Positions 8,838 through 17,162 are shown, counted from the first letter of the stretch. The stretch is 63,691 nt of DNA from Arcicella sp040387735 (GCA_040387735.1 JAZKDE010000106.1:1-63691), one strand, 5' to 3'. A program made the numbers and translations. The notes: generated by a model not told the origin, from the letters alone.

Positions 8838-9092
8838 TTAAATCGGTTTTACTTTGAAAGTGCGCCCCCATTTAATTTTCTCCCAAGCTCTTTCGTGAAA
8901 AAAATACAGAACCGTTGTATAAATATTACTGACAATCATAAAGCCAAAGGCAACTTTTGTTTGTCCCGTAAAAAGATAGATAGAAGTAAAATCAAGGATT
9001 AGAATTACGATTCTGTAACTAATTGTTTTAACTAATGACCTTTTCAGCATTTCTCCCGTTGGAGTTGAACTGGGAAATAGTTTTTTTACCAT
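8838..9092 (-). CDS. DUF2061 small membrane protein
   Basis: An 84-residue protein with two predicted membrane segments (YRIVILILDFTSIYLFTG and VAFGFMIVSNIYTTVLYFFHE). The pattern 'RSLVKTISYRIV...D' followed by 'ERAWEKIKWG' is typical of DUF2061. The family's function is unknown; members often sit beside ion transporters or sulfur-assimilation genes. Here it lies 20 bp downstream of the Mg-type P-ATPase gene on the same strand, so an accessory role for that transporter is a reasonable inference but not shown. Confidence 0.85.
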   Translation of the reverse strand: MVKKLFPSSTPTGEMLKRSLVKTISYRIVILILDFTSIYLFTGQTKVAFGFMIVSNIYTTVLYFFHERAWEKIKWGRTFKVKPI

Positions 9093-9112
9093 TCTTTCTG
9101 TTATTTGAAATG

Positions 9113-11629
9113 CTAACTTCGATATTTCTTAAAAAACCATACCTTTAATAAATCCGCTGTAACGATATAAACAGAGACGATTAAAAACATCGCTCCCATA
9201 TTAATGAATGGCATCGGCACTAATCCAACAGCATTCGCAAAAGGCAAGTAAGGCAAAGAAATCGTGATGATAAACCCAAGAATACTCAAGATAAAAAGGT
9301 ATTTCCCTGGTTTACTTTTAAAGAAATTTTTGTGAGTTCGGATAATGAAAAGGATAAATAGCTCCGTCAAAATAGATTCAATAAACCAACTGGTTTGAAA
9401 TGCTGATTCTTTCACTTTCAAAACGTACAAAAGCGTAAGAAAAGTAATGACATCAAATAATGAACTGTGTACTCCGAAAATTATCATATAGTTTCGGATA
9501 AATTTCAAATCCCATTTTCCTGGTTTTTCCAACTGTTCTTCATCCACATTGTCAGATGCGACCGTCAAATACGGGAAATCCGTAATAAAATTGGTCAATA
9601 AAATTTGCATGGGTAACATCGGTAAAAAGGGCAATAATAGTGAGGCTACCGCTACACTAAACATATTCCCAAATGTAGAACCAGTATTGATAAAAATGTA
9701 CTTGAGCGTATTAGCGAAGGTTTTACGTCCTTCTTTAATGCCATCAACTAAGACCATTAAGTCTTTTTCCATTAATACAAAATCGGCAGCTTCTCGGGCA
9801 ACGTCCACGGCATTTTCTACCGAAATCCCCACATCAGCTGCATTGATGGCAGACACATCATTGATGCCGTCGCCCATATACGCAACCGTATATGCTTTTC
9901 GTAATGATTGAATAATTCGCTCTTTTTGTTGTGGTTCAACTTCGGCAAAAATATGTGTTTTCTTTACTAAAAATTTTAAGGCTTCTGGACTGGTATTGAA
10001 AACTTCCGAACCCGTCATGACCACAGGATTTTGGATGCCTATTTTTAGAGCGATGGATTTAGCCACATTTTTATTGTCGCCAGTAATGATTTTTAGGTGA
10101 ACTTGTAGCTTTTGTAATTCTTCGATTGTTTCAATTATTCCAACTTTAATGGGGTCTTCCAACAGGATAAAACCCGCAAAAATCATCTCGGATTCGTCAG
10201 CTTTTGAGATATTCTCTATGTCAATATTTTTGTAACAAATTCCAATAGCTCTTAATCCATCAATGCCAAATTGTTCAAATTTAGATTCAATTGCGGTTTT
10301 ATAAACATTGATGTCCTCAATAAGACTATCATTTACCTTCACTTTGCTACAAATACTTAAAATCTGGGTAAACGCACCTTTCGTGATGAGCAATTTTTCG
10401 GTATCCGTTTTAACGGCAATACTTAATCTTTTACGAATAAAATCATAAGGAACTTCGCCAAATTTTTCGGGTTTTACTTTCGTCTCAAGCGTTATTTGTT
10501 TTAGAGCATCATCAATTGGATTGGCGTAGCCCGTTTCAAAATTGGCATTCCAAAAGGCAAGTTCTTTTACAAAATTGCTTGCTTCACCCAAACCATTGAC
10601 TAACCCCGAAACATTAATCGCTCCTTCGGTAATGGTACCCGTTTTATCGGTACATAATAAATTTACTTCGCCTAAATTTTGAATAGAGGCTAATTTTTTA
10701 ACGATTACTTTTTTCTCTAACATCCTTTTCGCCCCTGCACTCATAGCAATTGTGGTGATGGCAGGCAGTAATTCAGGAGCCATTCCAACGGCTAAAGCCA
10801 AGGCAAATAATGCCGAATCAATGACATTTTTGTGATTCAATAAATTAACTACTAAAATAAAGAAGGAGAGGACTAAGGTTATTCTCATTAGAAAATAGCC
10901 AAAATCTTTAATGCCTTTTTCAAAAGTTGTTTCAACTTTCGTGGATGCACTTTGGGCAATACTGCCAAAAATGGTTTTCGTCCCCGTTTGAATCACTAAA
11001 GCTTTAGCGTTTCCACTCACGATATTTGCTCCTTCCCAAAGACAATTACTGCGTTTCGCTAATTCGGTTTTTTCCTCCAAGATTCCAACCTCTTTTCTCA
11101 CGGGGAAGGATTCGCCCGTTAAACTGGCTTCATTGACATTCAATTCGTTAGATTCAATAAGGAGGCAATCGGCGGGAATCATATCGCCTGCTTTAAATAA
11201 GAGGATATCGCCCGTTACAATATTGTCAGAGATAATTTCCTGAGCTTTTCCATCTCTTAAAACGGTACTTTTCAGCGAAATCATAGATTGTAGTTTTTCT
11301 ACTACTCGGCTTGCATTTCTTTCCTGAAAGAAACTCAATAAACCCGTCGAAACTACAATGAAAAGGATAATATAAACGTCGGAGGTATCACCCAAAAAAG
11401 CCGATAAAATAACGGCTCCGATGAGTAAAAGCATTAATGGACTTTTGAATTGACCAATAAAAAGCAACGCATCTTTTTCAAGATGCGAATGCCTTTTAAT
11501 GTCATTTCCAGATTGTGAGCGTATTTTTTCGGCTTCGACTTGAGAAAGCCCAGTGCCAGAACTATTTAAATTTTTAAGCCAATAATTAGCATCGAATTGC
11601 CAAAAACTATTCGGAGATATGATTTTCAT
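9113..11629 (-). CDS. mgtA: Magnesium-translocating P-type ATPase (P3B)
   Basis: An 838-residue MgtA/MgtB-type pump that imports Mg2+ at the expense of ATP in the inner membrane. The phosphorylation motif LCTDKTGTITEG, the actuator motif NEASLTGESFPVRKE, the nucleotide-domain ITKGAFTQI and the hinge AYMGDGINDVSAINAADVGISV are all intact. It has the usual ten membrane segments, and the length is a little short of Salmonella MgtA (about 900). There is no long 5' leader in which a Mg riboswitch could sit: the preceding gene ends 39 bp upstream. Expression probably depends on the upstream J-protein gene's promoter. Confidence 0.93.
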   Translation of the reverse strand: MKIISPNSFWQFDANYWLKNLNSSGTGLSQVEAEKIRSQSGNDIKRHSHLEKDALLFIGQFKSPLMLLLIGAVILSAFLGDTSDVYIILFIVVSTGLLSFFQERNASRVVEKLQSMISLKSTVLRDGKAQEIISDNIVTGDILLFKAGDMIPADCLLIESNELNVNEASLTGESFPVRKEVGILEEKTELAKRSNCLWEGANIVSGNAKALVIQTGTKTIFGSIAQSASTKVETTFEKGIKDFGYFLMRITLVLSFFILVVNLLNHKNVIDSALFALALAVGMAPELLPAITTIAMSAGAKRMLEKKVIVKKLASIQNLGEVNLLCTDKTGTITEGAINVSGLVNGLGEASNFVKELAFWNANFETGYANPIDDALKQITLETKVKPEKFGEVPYDFIRKRLSIAVKTDTEKLLITKGAFTQILSICSKVKVNDSLIEDINVYKTAIESKFEQFGIDGLRAIGICYKNIDIENISKADESEMIFAGFILLEDPIKVGIIETIEELQKLQVHLKIITGDNKNVAKSIALKIGIQNPVVMTGSEVFNTSPEALKFLVKKTHIFAEVEPQQKERIIQSLRKAYTVAYMGDGINDVSAINAADVGISVENAVDVAREAADFVLMEKDLMVLVDGIKEGRKTFANTLKYIFINTGSTFGNMFSVAVASLLLPFLPMLPMQILLTNFITDFPYLTVASDNVDEEQLEKPGKWDLKFIRNYMIIFGVHSSLFDVITFLTLLYVLKVKESAFQTSWFIESILTELFILFIIRTHKNFFKSKPGKYLFILSILGFIITISLPYLPFANAVGLVPMPFINMGAMFLIVSVYIVTADLLKVWFFKKYRS

Positions 11630-11668
11630 AATGGTTTGCAGTGGATTCGTAAGTCATTGAGGACTAAG

Positions 11669-12025
11669 CTATAAGTCTGCTAATTCACACAACCAACGGG
11701 CCATTTTTTCATTTAATTCAGGCGTTTGCATGACCATCAAATTTAGCCCTTTTTTTGTCATTCTCCAATCAATATGAACAGTGTGTACATCGGCATCATA
11801 GACAAATACTTTTTTGAAATGGTCACGGCTATTAATTCCCGCTAAATGACAAACTTTTACGGATTTTTGTAAAGCCTCCAAGATATTCTCTGGTGAAATT
11901 TCCTGCGTAAAAGGGAGATTTCTAATAGAATATCGACGCATCGAATTTAGAAAAGCCTCTTCAAAATCATTAATCGTAAATTGATTTTTGTATGAGGAAT
12001 AAAGAATTACATCGTCAGTTTTCAT
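11669..12025 (-). CDS. Uncharacterised 118-residue cytoplasmic protein
   Basis: I do not recognise this protein. It is soluble and compact, with no signal peptide or membrane segment. It has alternating helices (for example INDFEEAFLNSMRRYSI and ISPENILEALQKSVKVCHL) and a C-terminal strand-like region DVHTVHIDWRMTKKGLNLM. One Cys and several His residues are present but no metal motif is evident. It sits 10 bp downstream of the J-domain co-chaperone and 39 bp upstream of the Mg ATPase on the same strand, so it is probably co-transcribed. A CbpM-like partner for the J-protein is a thought from position only; it lacks the MerR-like HTH of CbpM. Confidence 0.65.
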   Translation of the reverse strand: MKTDDVILYSSYKNQFTINDFEEAFLNSMRRYSIRNLPFTQEISPENILEALQKSVKVCHLAGINSRDHFKKVFVYDADVHTVHIDWRMTKKGLNLMVMQTPELNEKMARWLCELADL

Positions 12026-12035
12026 AGGAAAAAAA

Positions 12036-12929
12036 TTAAAAGGTTGATTTTAATTGTTCAAATAACTCTTTTTGATTGTTGGTCAATTTTTCTGGAATTT
12101 GTATTTGTAACTGAATGTAGAAATCCCCAAAAACGCTTGGTTTGTCGTAAATAGGCATTCCTTTTCCTTTTAGGCGTATTGATTTCCCATTTTGAGTGCC
12201 TTCGGCAATTTTCACTTTCACTTGTCCCGATAAAGTATTGATAATTACTTCGCCACCCAAAACAGCCGTAAATAAATCAATATTTTGGGTCAAATATAAA
12301 TCGTCGCCTTTTCGGGTTAATTGCGGATGATTTTTAACCTTAATTTTTACGAATAAGTCTCCTCGACTCCCTTCCCCAACTCCTTTTGCTCCTTTGCCTT
12401 TTATCCTAAGTTGCTGCCCATCGTAAGACCCAGGTTTGGTTGTAATTCGCAATTTCTCACTGTCAACTTGAATGATTCGGTTTGTACCTTGAAAAGCTTC
12501 GTCCAAGGTAATTTCCATCTCCGTTTCATAATCACCACCTTTTCGGTTTTGAGGTTGTCCTGTATTTCTGGTTCTGCCACCAAAAAACTGTTCAAAGAAA
12601 TCCGAAAAGTCGGATTGTCCTCCGAAGCCATCGTTCGCATTTTCTTGGTAGTAATTTTGTCCGCCAAATGGATTCCCACCTTTTGGATTCCCGTTCTGTT
12701 CGTATTGTTGCCAGTTCTCGCCTAAATCATCGTATTTTTTTCTTTTTTCGGGGTTTCCTAATACTTCATTGGCTTCGTTGACAAGCTTAAATTGTTCCTC
12801 CGCTGCCTTATTATCAGGGTTTTTGTCAGGATGATGTTTGACTGCCAGCGTTCTGAAAGCCTTTTTTATTTCATCTTGAGTAGCTTTTTTATCTACCCCT
12901 AATATCTTGTAATAGTCTTTATAATCCAC
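12036..12929 (-). CDS. CbpA-like J-domain co-chaperone
   Basis: A 297-residue type II DnaJ-like protein that stimulates DnaK. The J domain covers residues 3-70 with the invariant HPD in VKHHPDKNPDNKA. It is followed by a Gly/Phe/Asn-rich linker (about 75-125) and the two-barrel C-terminal substrate domain (about 130-290). The Cys-rich zinc-finger repeats of true DnaJ are absent, which makes it CbpA/DnaJ2-like. In E. coli such proteins act in stationary phase and stress. It is the first gene of a tight same-strand run with the 118-residue protein, the Mg ATPase, DUF2061 and aldolase. The start MDYKDYYKILGV is the family start. Confidence 0.9.
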   Translation of the reverse strand: MDYKDYYKILGVDKKATQDEIKKAFRTLAVKHHPDKNPDNKAAEEQFKLVNEANEVLGNPEKRKKYDDLGENWQQYEQNGNPKGGNPFGGQNYYQENANDGFGGQSDFSDFFEQFFGGRTRNTGQPQNRKGGDYETEMEITLDEAFQGTNRIIQVDSEKLRITTKPGSYDGQQLRIKGKGAKGVGEGSRGDLFVKIKVKNHPQLTRKGDDLYLTQNIDLFTAVLGGEVIINTLSGQVKVKIAEGTQNGKSIRLKGKGMPIYDKPSVFGDFYIQLQIQIPEKLTNNQKELFEQLKSTF

Positions 12930-13044
12930 TTTTTCTTTAGTTAGAGCCGTTTATCACCCAAATATAAATCTGACTATGATTTAATACGTGAATATTGTCA
13001 TGAATCTACTGGAAACCAATGATATGCGTCATTTTTATGGTTAA

Positions 13045-13425
13045 TCATAGGTTTTTATTAATCACTTCTATTTCCATTTTCTCTTTTTTTATATCTTGAC
13101 GAATAAGCCCAAGAATACTCATGTATAAATTGGCAATGAAAACTAACGAAAAACCTGCAATTAAGTAGCCTCGCCAATCATCCATTAGTAAATGATAATT
13201 GGTAAGAATTAGAAAAAATGCGGTTACATAATGGCTGAAGCAATATTCACAAGTAAAAAGATAGAAGAATTTGCGTTCCAATATAGTTTTACCCGTTTTG
13301 CAACGATTGGCACAATATTCACGGGGTTCTCTAAAAACTTCCTCATGAGTAACCGTCCACGAAACGCAAGCGATTGGAATGGCAAGTATAAAAAGTACCA
13401 CGATTTGCCAATTGACTATCTCCAT
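13045..13425 (-). CDS. Small Cys-containing membrane protein of unknown function
   Basis: About 126 residues when started at the internal ATG at 13425 (MEIVNWQIVVLFILAIPIA). A longer frame runs back to 13509, but its first 28 residues overlap the lipoprotein gene in another frame and look artificial. There is one N-terminal membrane segment, a central loop with four Cys (EYCANRCKTGK and FTCEYCFSHY), then two more hydrophobic stretches. The CxxxC...CxxC arrangement suggests metal or disulfide chemistry at the membrane face. The start overlaps the lipoprotein stop by about 10 bp, so translation is probably coupled. I do not recognise a named family. Confidence 0.65.
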   Translation of the reverse strand: MEIVNWQIVVLFILAIPIACVSWTVTHEEVFREPREYCANRCKTGKTILERKFFYLFTCEYCFSHYVTAFFLILTNYHLLMDDWRGYLIAGFSLVFIANLYMSILGLIRQDIKKEKMEIEVINKNL

Positions 13426-13706
13426 TTTCCCGGTGTCCAATATGAACCTCTTTGGTTGGTATGCCATTCGCCTTGTTGATAAGTTCGTCCACGATTTGGC
13501 AACGCCCAATATCCATTCCCTCGGTTATACGACCTTGACCGACGGTTGTAATTCCAGTTTCCACCAATCCAAACGTGAGCATTACTCGGGCTTTGTGGTC
13601 TATATTCATCGGAATACGATGGCTGTGAACTCACGTAACCGGGCGAACACGCATTGAAAAATAAAGCCAGTGCTATTAAACTGGTTATTAGAATGAGCTT
13701 TTTCAT
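13416..13706 (-). CDS. Small lipoprotein with YXWGXW-type Trp repeats
   Basis: A 96-residue lipoprotein. The signal peptide MKKLILITSLIALALFFNAC ends in a lipobox (FNAC), so the mature protein begins with an acylated Cys. The mature part carries short repeats built on aromatic-Gly-x-Trp (VWIGGNW, GYWALP, QQGEWH, SYWTPGKW), as in the YXWGXW/BcpO-related proteins common in Bacteroidota envelopes. It starts in an ATGA overlap with the D-lactate dehydrogenase stop and its end overlaps the next gene, so three genes are translationally linked. The function is unknown; an outer-membrane or periplasmic structural role is likely. Confidence 0.75.
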   Translation of the reverse strand: MKKLILITSLIALALFFNACSPGYVSSQPSYSDEYRPQSPSNAHVWIGGNWNYNRRSRSYNRGNGYWALPNRGRTYQQGEWHTNQRGSYWTPGKWR

Positions 13707-14716
13707 AATTTTTTAATTTTAGTGTTCAATTTCACTTCATTTTCTAAAGGTAATCCTTGCTCAAAGTCAGTAAAATTTTTGATGGTCGTTATCGCTATTT
13801 GGTCTAAAGCTTCTTTGGTAAAAAAGCCTTGGTGCGGGGTTATCAAAACGTTGTGAAAAGCCAATAGTCGCTCAAATAAATCATCTTGGATAATGCTTTC
13901 GGATAAATCCTTAAAGAATAAACTCTCTTCTTGTTCGTAAACATCAATGCCTAAATAGCCTAATTTCCCATTTTTCAAAGCCTGAATGGCGTGGGAAGTT
14001 TTGATTAATCCGCCACGACTGGTATTGATGAGCATTACGCCATCTTTCATTTTATCAAAAGCAATACTATTTATCAAATGATGGGTTTCGGGTGTGAGCG
14101 GACAGTGTAGTGAAATTACATCTGACTCATGTAAAACATCGTCAAGTGTTTTGTATTCAATGCCTTGCTGTTTTAAAATGTCGGATTCTATAATGTCATA
14201 AGCAATGACATTACAGCCAAAACCTTGCATAATATGACAAAATGCGGCTCCAATTTTTCCCGTACCAATTACGCCAATTGTTTTTTCGTAAAGGTTAAAA
14301 CCCATTAAGTTTTCAACCGAAAAATTGCCTTCTCGGACTCGATTATAGGCTTTGTGCGTTTTTCGGTTTAGCGTTAAAATGAGAGCTACGGTATGTTCAG
14401 CAACCGCTTGGGGCGAATAAGCAGGTACTCGAAGTACCTTAATATGCTGTTCTACCGCAGCCCCAATATCCACATTATTGAAACCTGCACTTCGCAAGTC
14501 AACGAGCTTTACCCCATTTGTGGATAGTTTCTTAATCGTGGCTTCGTCAATTTTGTCACTCACAAAAACGCAAACGGCTTCAAAACCTTTGGCGAGGTCG
14601 GTGGTGTCAGCATTTAGCGAAGCTTCAAAATAATGCAATTCATGTTTTGCTTCAAGATTGAATTTATCAAGATATTCACGTTCGTAAGATTTTGTACTGA
14701 ATACGGCTACTTTCAT
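13703..14716 (-). CDS. ldhA: Fermentative D-lactate dehydrogenase (2-hydroxyacid dehydrogenase family)
   Basis: A 337-residue NADH-linked D-2-hydroxyacid dehydrogenase reducing pyruvate to D-lactate. The Rossmann motif is GVIGTGKIGAAF (about residues 150-160). Catalytic residues are Arg in LINTSRGGLI, Glu in GIDVYEQEESLF and His in LITPHQGFFT. The 'RSAGFNNVDI' and 'VPAYSPQAVAEHTVALIL' segments are diagnostic of the LdhA group rather than SerA. Its presence implies mixed-acid metabolism when oxygen is short. The acidic-protein gene precedes it by 15 bp, and the lipoprotein start overlaps its stop by 4 bp. Confidence 0.92.
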   Translation of the reverse strand: MKVAVFSTKSYEREYLDKFNLEAKHELHYFEASLNADTTDLAKGFEAVCVFVSDKIDEATIKKLSTNGVKLVDLRSAGFNNVDIGAAVEQHIKVLRVPAYSPQAVAEHTVALILTLNRKTHKAYNRVREGNFSVENLMGFNLYEKTIGVIGTGKIGAAFCHIMQGFGCNVIAYDIIESDILKQQGIEYKTLDDVLHESDVISLHCPLTPETHHLINSIAFDKMKDGVMLINTSRGGLIKTSHAIQALKNGKLGYLGIDVYEQEESLFFKDLSESIIQDDLFERLLAFHNVLITPHQGFFTKEALDQIAITTIKNFTDFEQGLPLENEVKLNTKIKKL

Positions 14717-14731
14717 TTTATATTTTATAAT

Positions 14732-15091
14732 TTATTCACCTTTATCTTCTTCCAAATCATTATGGTCGTCACCTCCTAAGCTATAATAGTTATTTTCTTC
14801 ATCTTCGCTTCCAACGGCTTCTTGGTCATCGTCCAATTCTGAACCAGGTACGTCCAAATCATCACCCGAAACGTCTTCGTCAAAATCTTTTTCGTTCCAT
14901 TCGCCAATTTCATCCTCCTCTGCGGCAAACTTCTTCTGGGAAATATCTTCGGGGTCAATATCGGCTTCTTCGTGAAATTTATTGTAAATATCTTCGCTTG
15001 CAGGGTACAATGGATAACCCACAAAATTGTCTTTTTCTTTATCCACTTGTGGTTGTGGAACTTGCTGTCTATTATTAAATCTCTTTTTCAT
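14732..15091 (-). CDS. Conserved acidic disordered protein
   Basis: A 119-residue protein with a basic N-terminus (MKKRFNNRQQVPQPQ), a short hydrophobic patch (DNFVGYPLYPASEDIYNKF) and a long Asp/Glu-rich tail ending in NNYYSLGGDDHNDLEEDKGE. Proteins of this layout recur in Bacteroidota stress clusters, to my recollection, always unnamed. There is no signal peptide. It is probably disordered and may bind cations or act as a charged protectant, but nothing in the sequence proves this. It lies 15 bp upstream of ldhA on the same strand. Its resemblance to the protein at 3571-3885 is in composition, not alignable sequence. Confidence 0.65.
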   Translation of the reverse strand: MKKRFNNRQQVPQPQVDKEKDNFVGYPLYPASEDIYNKFHEEADIDPEDISQKKFAAEEDEIGEWNEKDFDEDVSGDDLDVPGSELDDDQEAVGSEDEENNYYSLGGDDHNDLEEDKGE

Positions 15092-15156
15092 ATTTTATTG
15101 ATTTTGAATGGTACATACTGTATTTTAAAACAATTATACCACCGCCAGTTTCGGGA

Positions 15157-15483
15157 TTATTTTCGGGCAAGGAATTGATAATTTGCCGCTGTCATTTTTC
15201 TCTTTCTTAAAGCAGAAATTGATTCATCGTATTGCGTTGGACTGGCAAAGCAGGCAGTAATGGAGTATAGTACAATATTCAACAGAACGATTGGATACAT
15301 CGCAAAATTATAAAATTCTACGGCAACAATACTAATGATAATCCAAAAAGTTAATACCGTGAAAAGTACCGTATTAAACCGCCAATTACTAACGCAACGT
15401 GCGTCATTGACGATTTGATGAAGCTTCGCAAAATGGATAATTTCATTTGATTGAAGTTGCGGTTCAAATGCTTGATTGTTCAT
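15157..15483 (-). CDS. Small two-helix membrane protein (DUF1003-like)
   Basis: A 108-residue protein with a soluble N-terminus (about 1-38), two closely spaced membrane helices (VLFTVLTFWIIISIVAVEFY and YPIVLLNIVLYSITACFA) and a basic C-terminal tail. The pattern 'YPIVLLNIVLYSITACFAS' followed by charged residues resembles DUF1003 proteins. The match is weak and the protein is shorter than usual for that family. The function is unknown. It is the first gene of the run leading into the acidic protein and ldhA, 65 bp apart. Confidence 0.6.
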   Translation of the reverse strand: MNNQAFEPQLQSNEIIHFAKLHQIVNDARCVSNWRFNTVLFTVLTFWIIISIVAVEFYNFAMYPIVLLNIVLYSITACFASPTQYDESISALRKRKMTAANYQFLARK

Positions 15484-15586
15484 GATAATTGTTGATTATT
15501 ACGAAACAAAGGTGGGGATTTTTGGGGTGGAAAATGTTACATAATTAGGGTAAAGAGTTATAACATTCACACTTTGTTGAGGAAGC

Positions 15587-15620
15587 AAAAAAGCACTTTC
15601 TGAATAAACTGAAAGTGCTT
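15587..15620 (-). terminator. Rho-independent terminator on the minus strand
   Basis: The arms aagcactttc (15591-15600) and gaaagtgctt (15611-15620) pair perfectly. Read on the minus strand the stem is followed by six T residues. It lies about 40 bp downstream of the small protein gene ending at 15661 and separates it from the ldhA run. Confidence 0.8.
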
Positions 15621-15660
15621 GAGATGATTTAGAGGTAAAAGTTTTTAATTCATAATTACC

Positions 15661-15981
15661 TTATAATAAGAGGATTAACAAAAGAATAATGATAATAATT
15701 GCTCCCACGGATAGATATACTCCGCCCCCTAATTCGGTCATACTTTTTTTGATTGAGCGTACTTCTTTGCGTAATTCTTTCTTTTCCGCCCGACTCATAT
15801 TGGATTTATCCGTTGCCTTGATTTCTTCTAATCTGGCCATAAATGCTGTCGCTTCGGTTGATTCTTTTTTTAGGGGTTCTTCAGTTGAAATTGGCGTTTT
15901 ATCGGTTCCTGCTTTTGAGGATATTGGCATAAATGATAACAGCGAAATTGCGGTCATCATATAAAGGGTAAATTTTTTCAT
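15661..15981 (-). CDS. Small exported protein with C-terminal membrane anchor
   Basis: A 106-residue protein with a cleavable-looking signal peptide (MKKFTLYMMTAISLLSFMPISSKAG), a charged helical middle (about 45-80, rich in Lys, Glu and Arg) and a C-terminal Ile/Leu-only membrane segment (GAIIIIILLLILLL) that ends the protein. The signal peptide plus tail anchor would place the charged part in the periplasm. Similar short proteins are common and unnamed in Bacteroidota. A terminator lies after it, and an AraC-type regulator gene lies 100 bp beyond its start on the upstream side, so it may be a separate transcript. Confidence 0.65.
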   Translation of the reverse strand: MKKFTLYMMTAISLLSFMPISSKAGTDKTPISTEEPLKKESTEATAFMARLEEIKATDKSNMSRAEKKELRKEVRSIKKSMTELGGGVYLSVGAIIIIILLLILLL

Positions 15982-16081
15982 CTTGTTGGTTTTTACTTTG
16001 TGAATGAATTTTACTACCTTACAAAGATGAGGTTTTATGGATGGGGAAACATTACAGAATTATGGCAAAATGTTACATAAT

Positions 16082-16642
16082 TCACACGTTGTCAAGCGTT
16101 TTGCGTTTTTTGTCCTTGAGTGATTTGAAAAAAGAAGGGGTCAATCCTGTGACTTTTTTGAATTGGTTTGATAGGTGAGCAACGCTACTGTAGTGCATTT
16201 TTTCCGCAATTTCGGTGAGGTTTAATTCGTCATAAATAATAAGTTCTTTTACCCTTTCAATTTTGTGCAGAATGATAAAATGTTCAATGGTTGTACCTTC
16301 GGTTTCAGAAAATAAATTGGCTAAATAGGTATAATCATAATGTAGTTTTTCGGTAAGATAAATGGAAAAATTGGTCTTGGGTAATTCATCCGAATAATGT
16401 ACCATTTCAACAATTACATTCTTGATTTTTTCTATTAACATAGCCCGTTTATCATCCATAAGCACAAGCCCCGACTTCTGTAATCCTGCTTTAAGTAAGT
16501 CGTGCTGACGAGTTGTGATATTTTCCATAATTTCTACTTCTCCCAAAGTAACATTTATAAAATGTAGTCCAATTTTTTTTAATTCAGCCTTTACAATCAT
16601 TTTGCAGCGGAGACTGACCATATATTTGATGTATAATTTCAT
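16082..16642 (-). CDS. AraC-type regulator with ferredoxin-like N-terminus (copy 1)
   Basis: A 186-residue protein. The C-terminal AraC HTH (about 90-178) is clear: YDYTYLANLFSETEGTTIEHFI, then LNLTEIAEKMHYSSVAHLSNQFKKVTGLTPSFFK. The N-terminal about 45 residues (KLYIKYMVSLRCKM, then VNVTLGEVEI-like strands) resemble a heavy-metal-associated (HMA) ferredoxin-like fold in which the usual CxxC reads SxxC. The sensing role is unknown. It is the last gene of a six-gene same-strand run and starts 71 bp after the BLUF gene. A close paralogue lies at 19812-20375. DNA target and effector cannot be predicted from sequence. Confidence 0.85.
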   Translation of the reverse strand: MKLYIKYMVSLRCKMIVKAELKKIGLHFINVTLGEVEIMENITTRQHDLLKAGLQKSGLVLMDDKRAMLIEKIKNVIVEMVHYSDELPKTNFSIYLTEKLHYDYTYLANLFSETEGTTIEHFIILHKIERVKELIIYDELNLTEIAEKMHYSSVAHLSNQFKKVTGLTPSFFKSLKDKKRKTLDNV

Positions 16643-16713
16643 ACTTTTCCAATGCTTTAGAGATAAATTACGGTGAAGTATGATTCACTGCAAAGATTAC
16701 ATTAAAATCACTT

Positions 16714-17136
16714 TTACTCTTTCAATAGTTGTTTGGCGATGTACCAAAATATTTTGGATGAATGGGTCGGTTTAGCTATCAGTTCCGAGAATGTTAAAAG
16801 GTTATTGACGAAAAGTAAACGCTCAACATTTATCATATCGTCCGTACTAACTTCGTGGTACGCCATGCTCCATTTTTCAAATAATCTTTCTTCTATTTCA
16901 TCTTCCGCCAGCAGTAAAACTTTAGTATGTCGGTCGTCTTTTGCAATCTTGGCAAATAAACCTTTGACAGCAGTTTTATCTCCTTCCAGAATCTGGACAA
17001 ACTCGTTGTTATGGAACAAAAGGCAACCCGTAATGTCATTTTCTGCATTGAAAATGCGGGCTATTTTTAAGATATTGGCAATGTCTTCCCTTGTTGTTTC
17101 TCGATTAGCAGTCGAGCGATAAACTAATTCGTACAT
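16714..17136 (-). CDS. BLUF-domain blue-light sensor
   Basis: A 140-residue stand-alone BLUF protein, which binds FAD and senses blue light through a Tyr-Gln hydrogen-bond switch. The required residues are visible: Tyr in MYELVYRS, Asn and Gln in RIFNAENDITGCLLFHNNEFVQILEG, and the Trp/Met region EKWSMAYHEV. The BLUF fold covers about residues 1-95. A helical tail of about 45 residues (LLFVNNLLTFSELIAKPTHS) follows, as in short BLUF proteins that signal by protein contact. There is no EAL, GGDEF or cyclase output domain, so it must act on a partner, plausibly the kinase, receiver or AraC-type proteins next to it. Confidence 0.9.
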   Translation of the reverse strand: MYELVYRSTANRETTREDIANILKIARIFNAENDITGCLLFHNNEFVQILEGDKTAVKGLFAKIAKDDRHTKVLLLAEDEIEERLFEKWSMAYHEVSTDDMINVERLLFVNNLLTFSELIAKPTHSSKIFWYIAKQLLKE

Positions 17137-17162
17137 ATATTTTATTTTTAAATTTCAACAAG

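Noticed and set aside
11630..11668. Mg riboswitch leader before the Mg ATPase gene
   Set aside because: The gap between genes is only 39 bp, too short for any known Mg-sensing leader.
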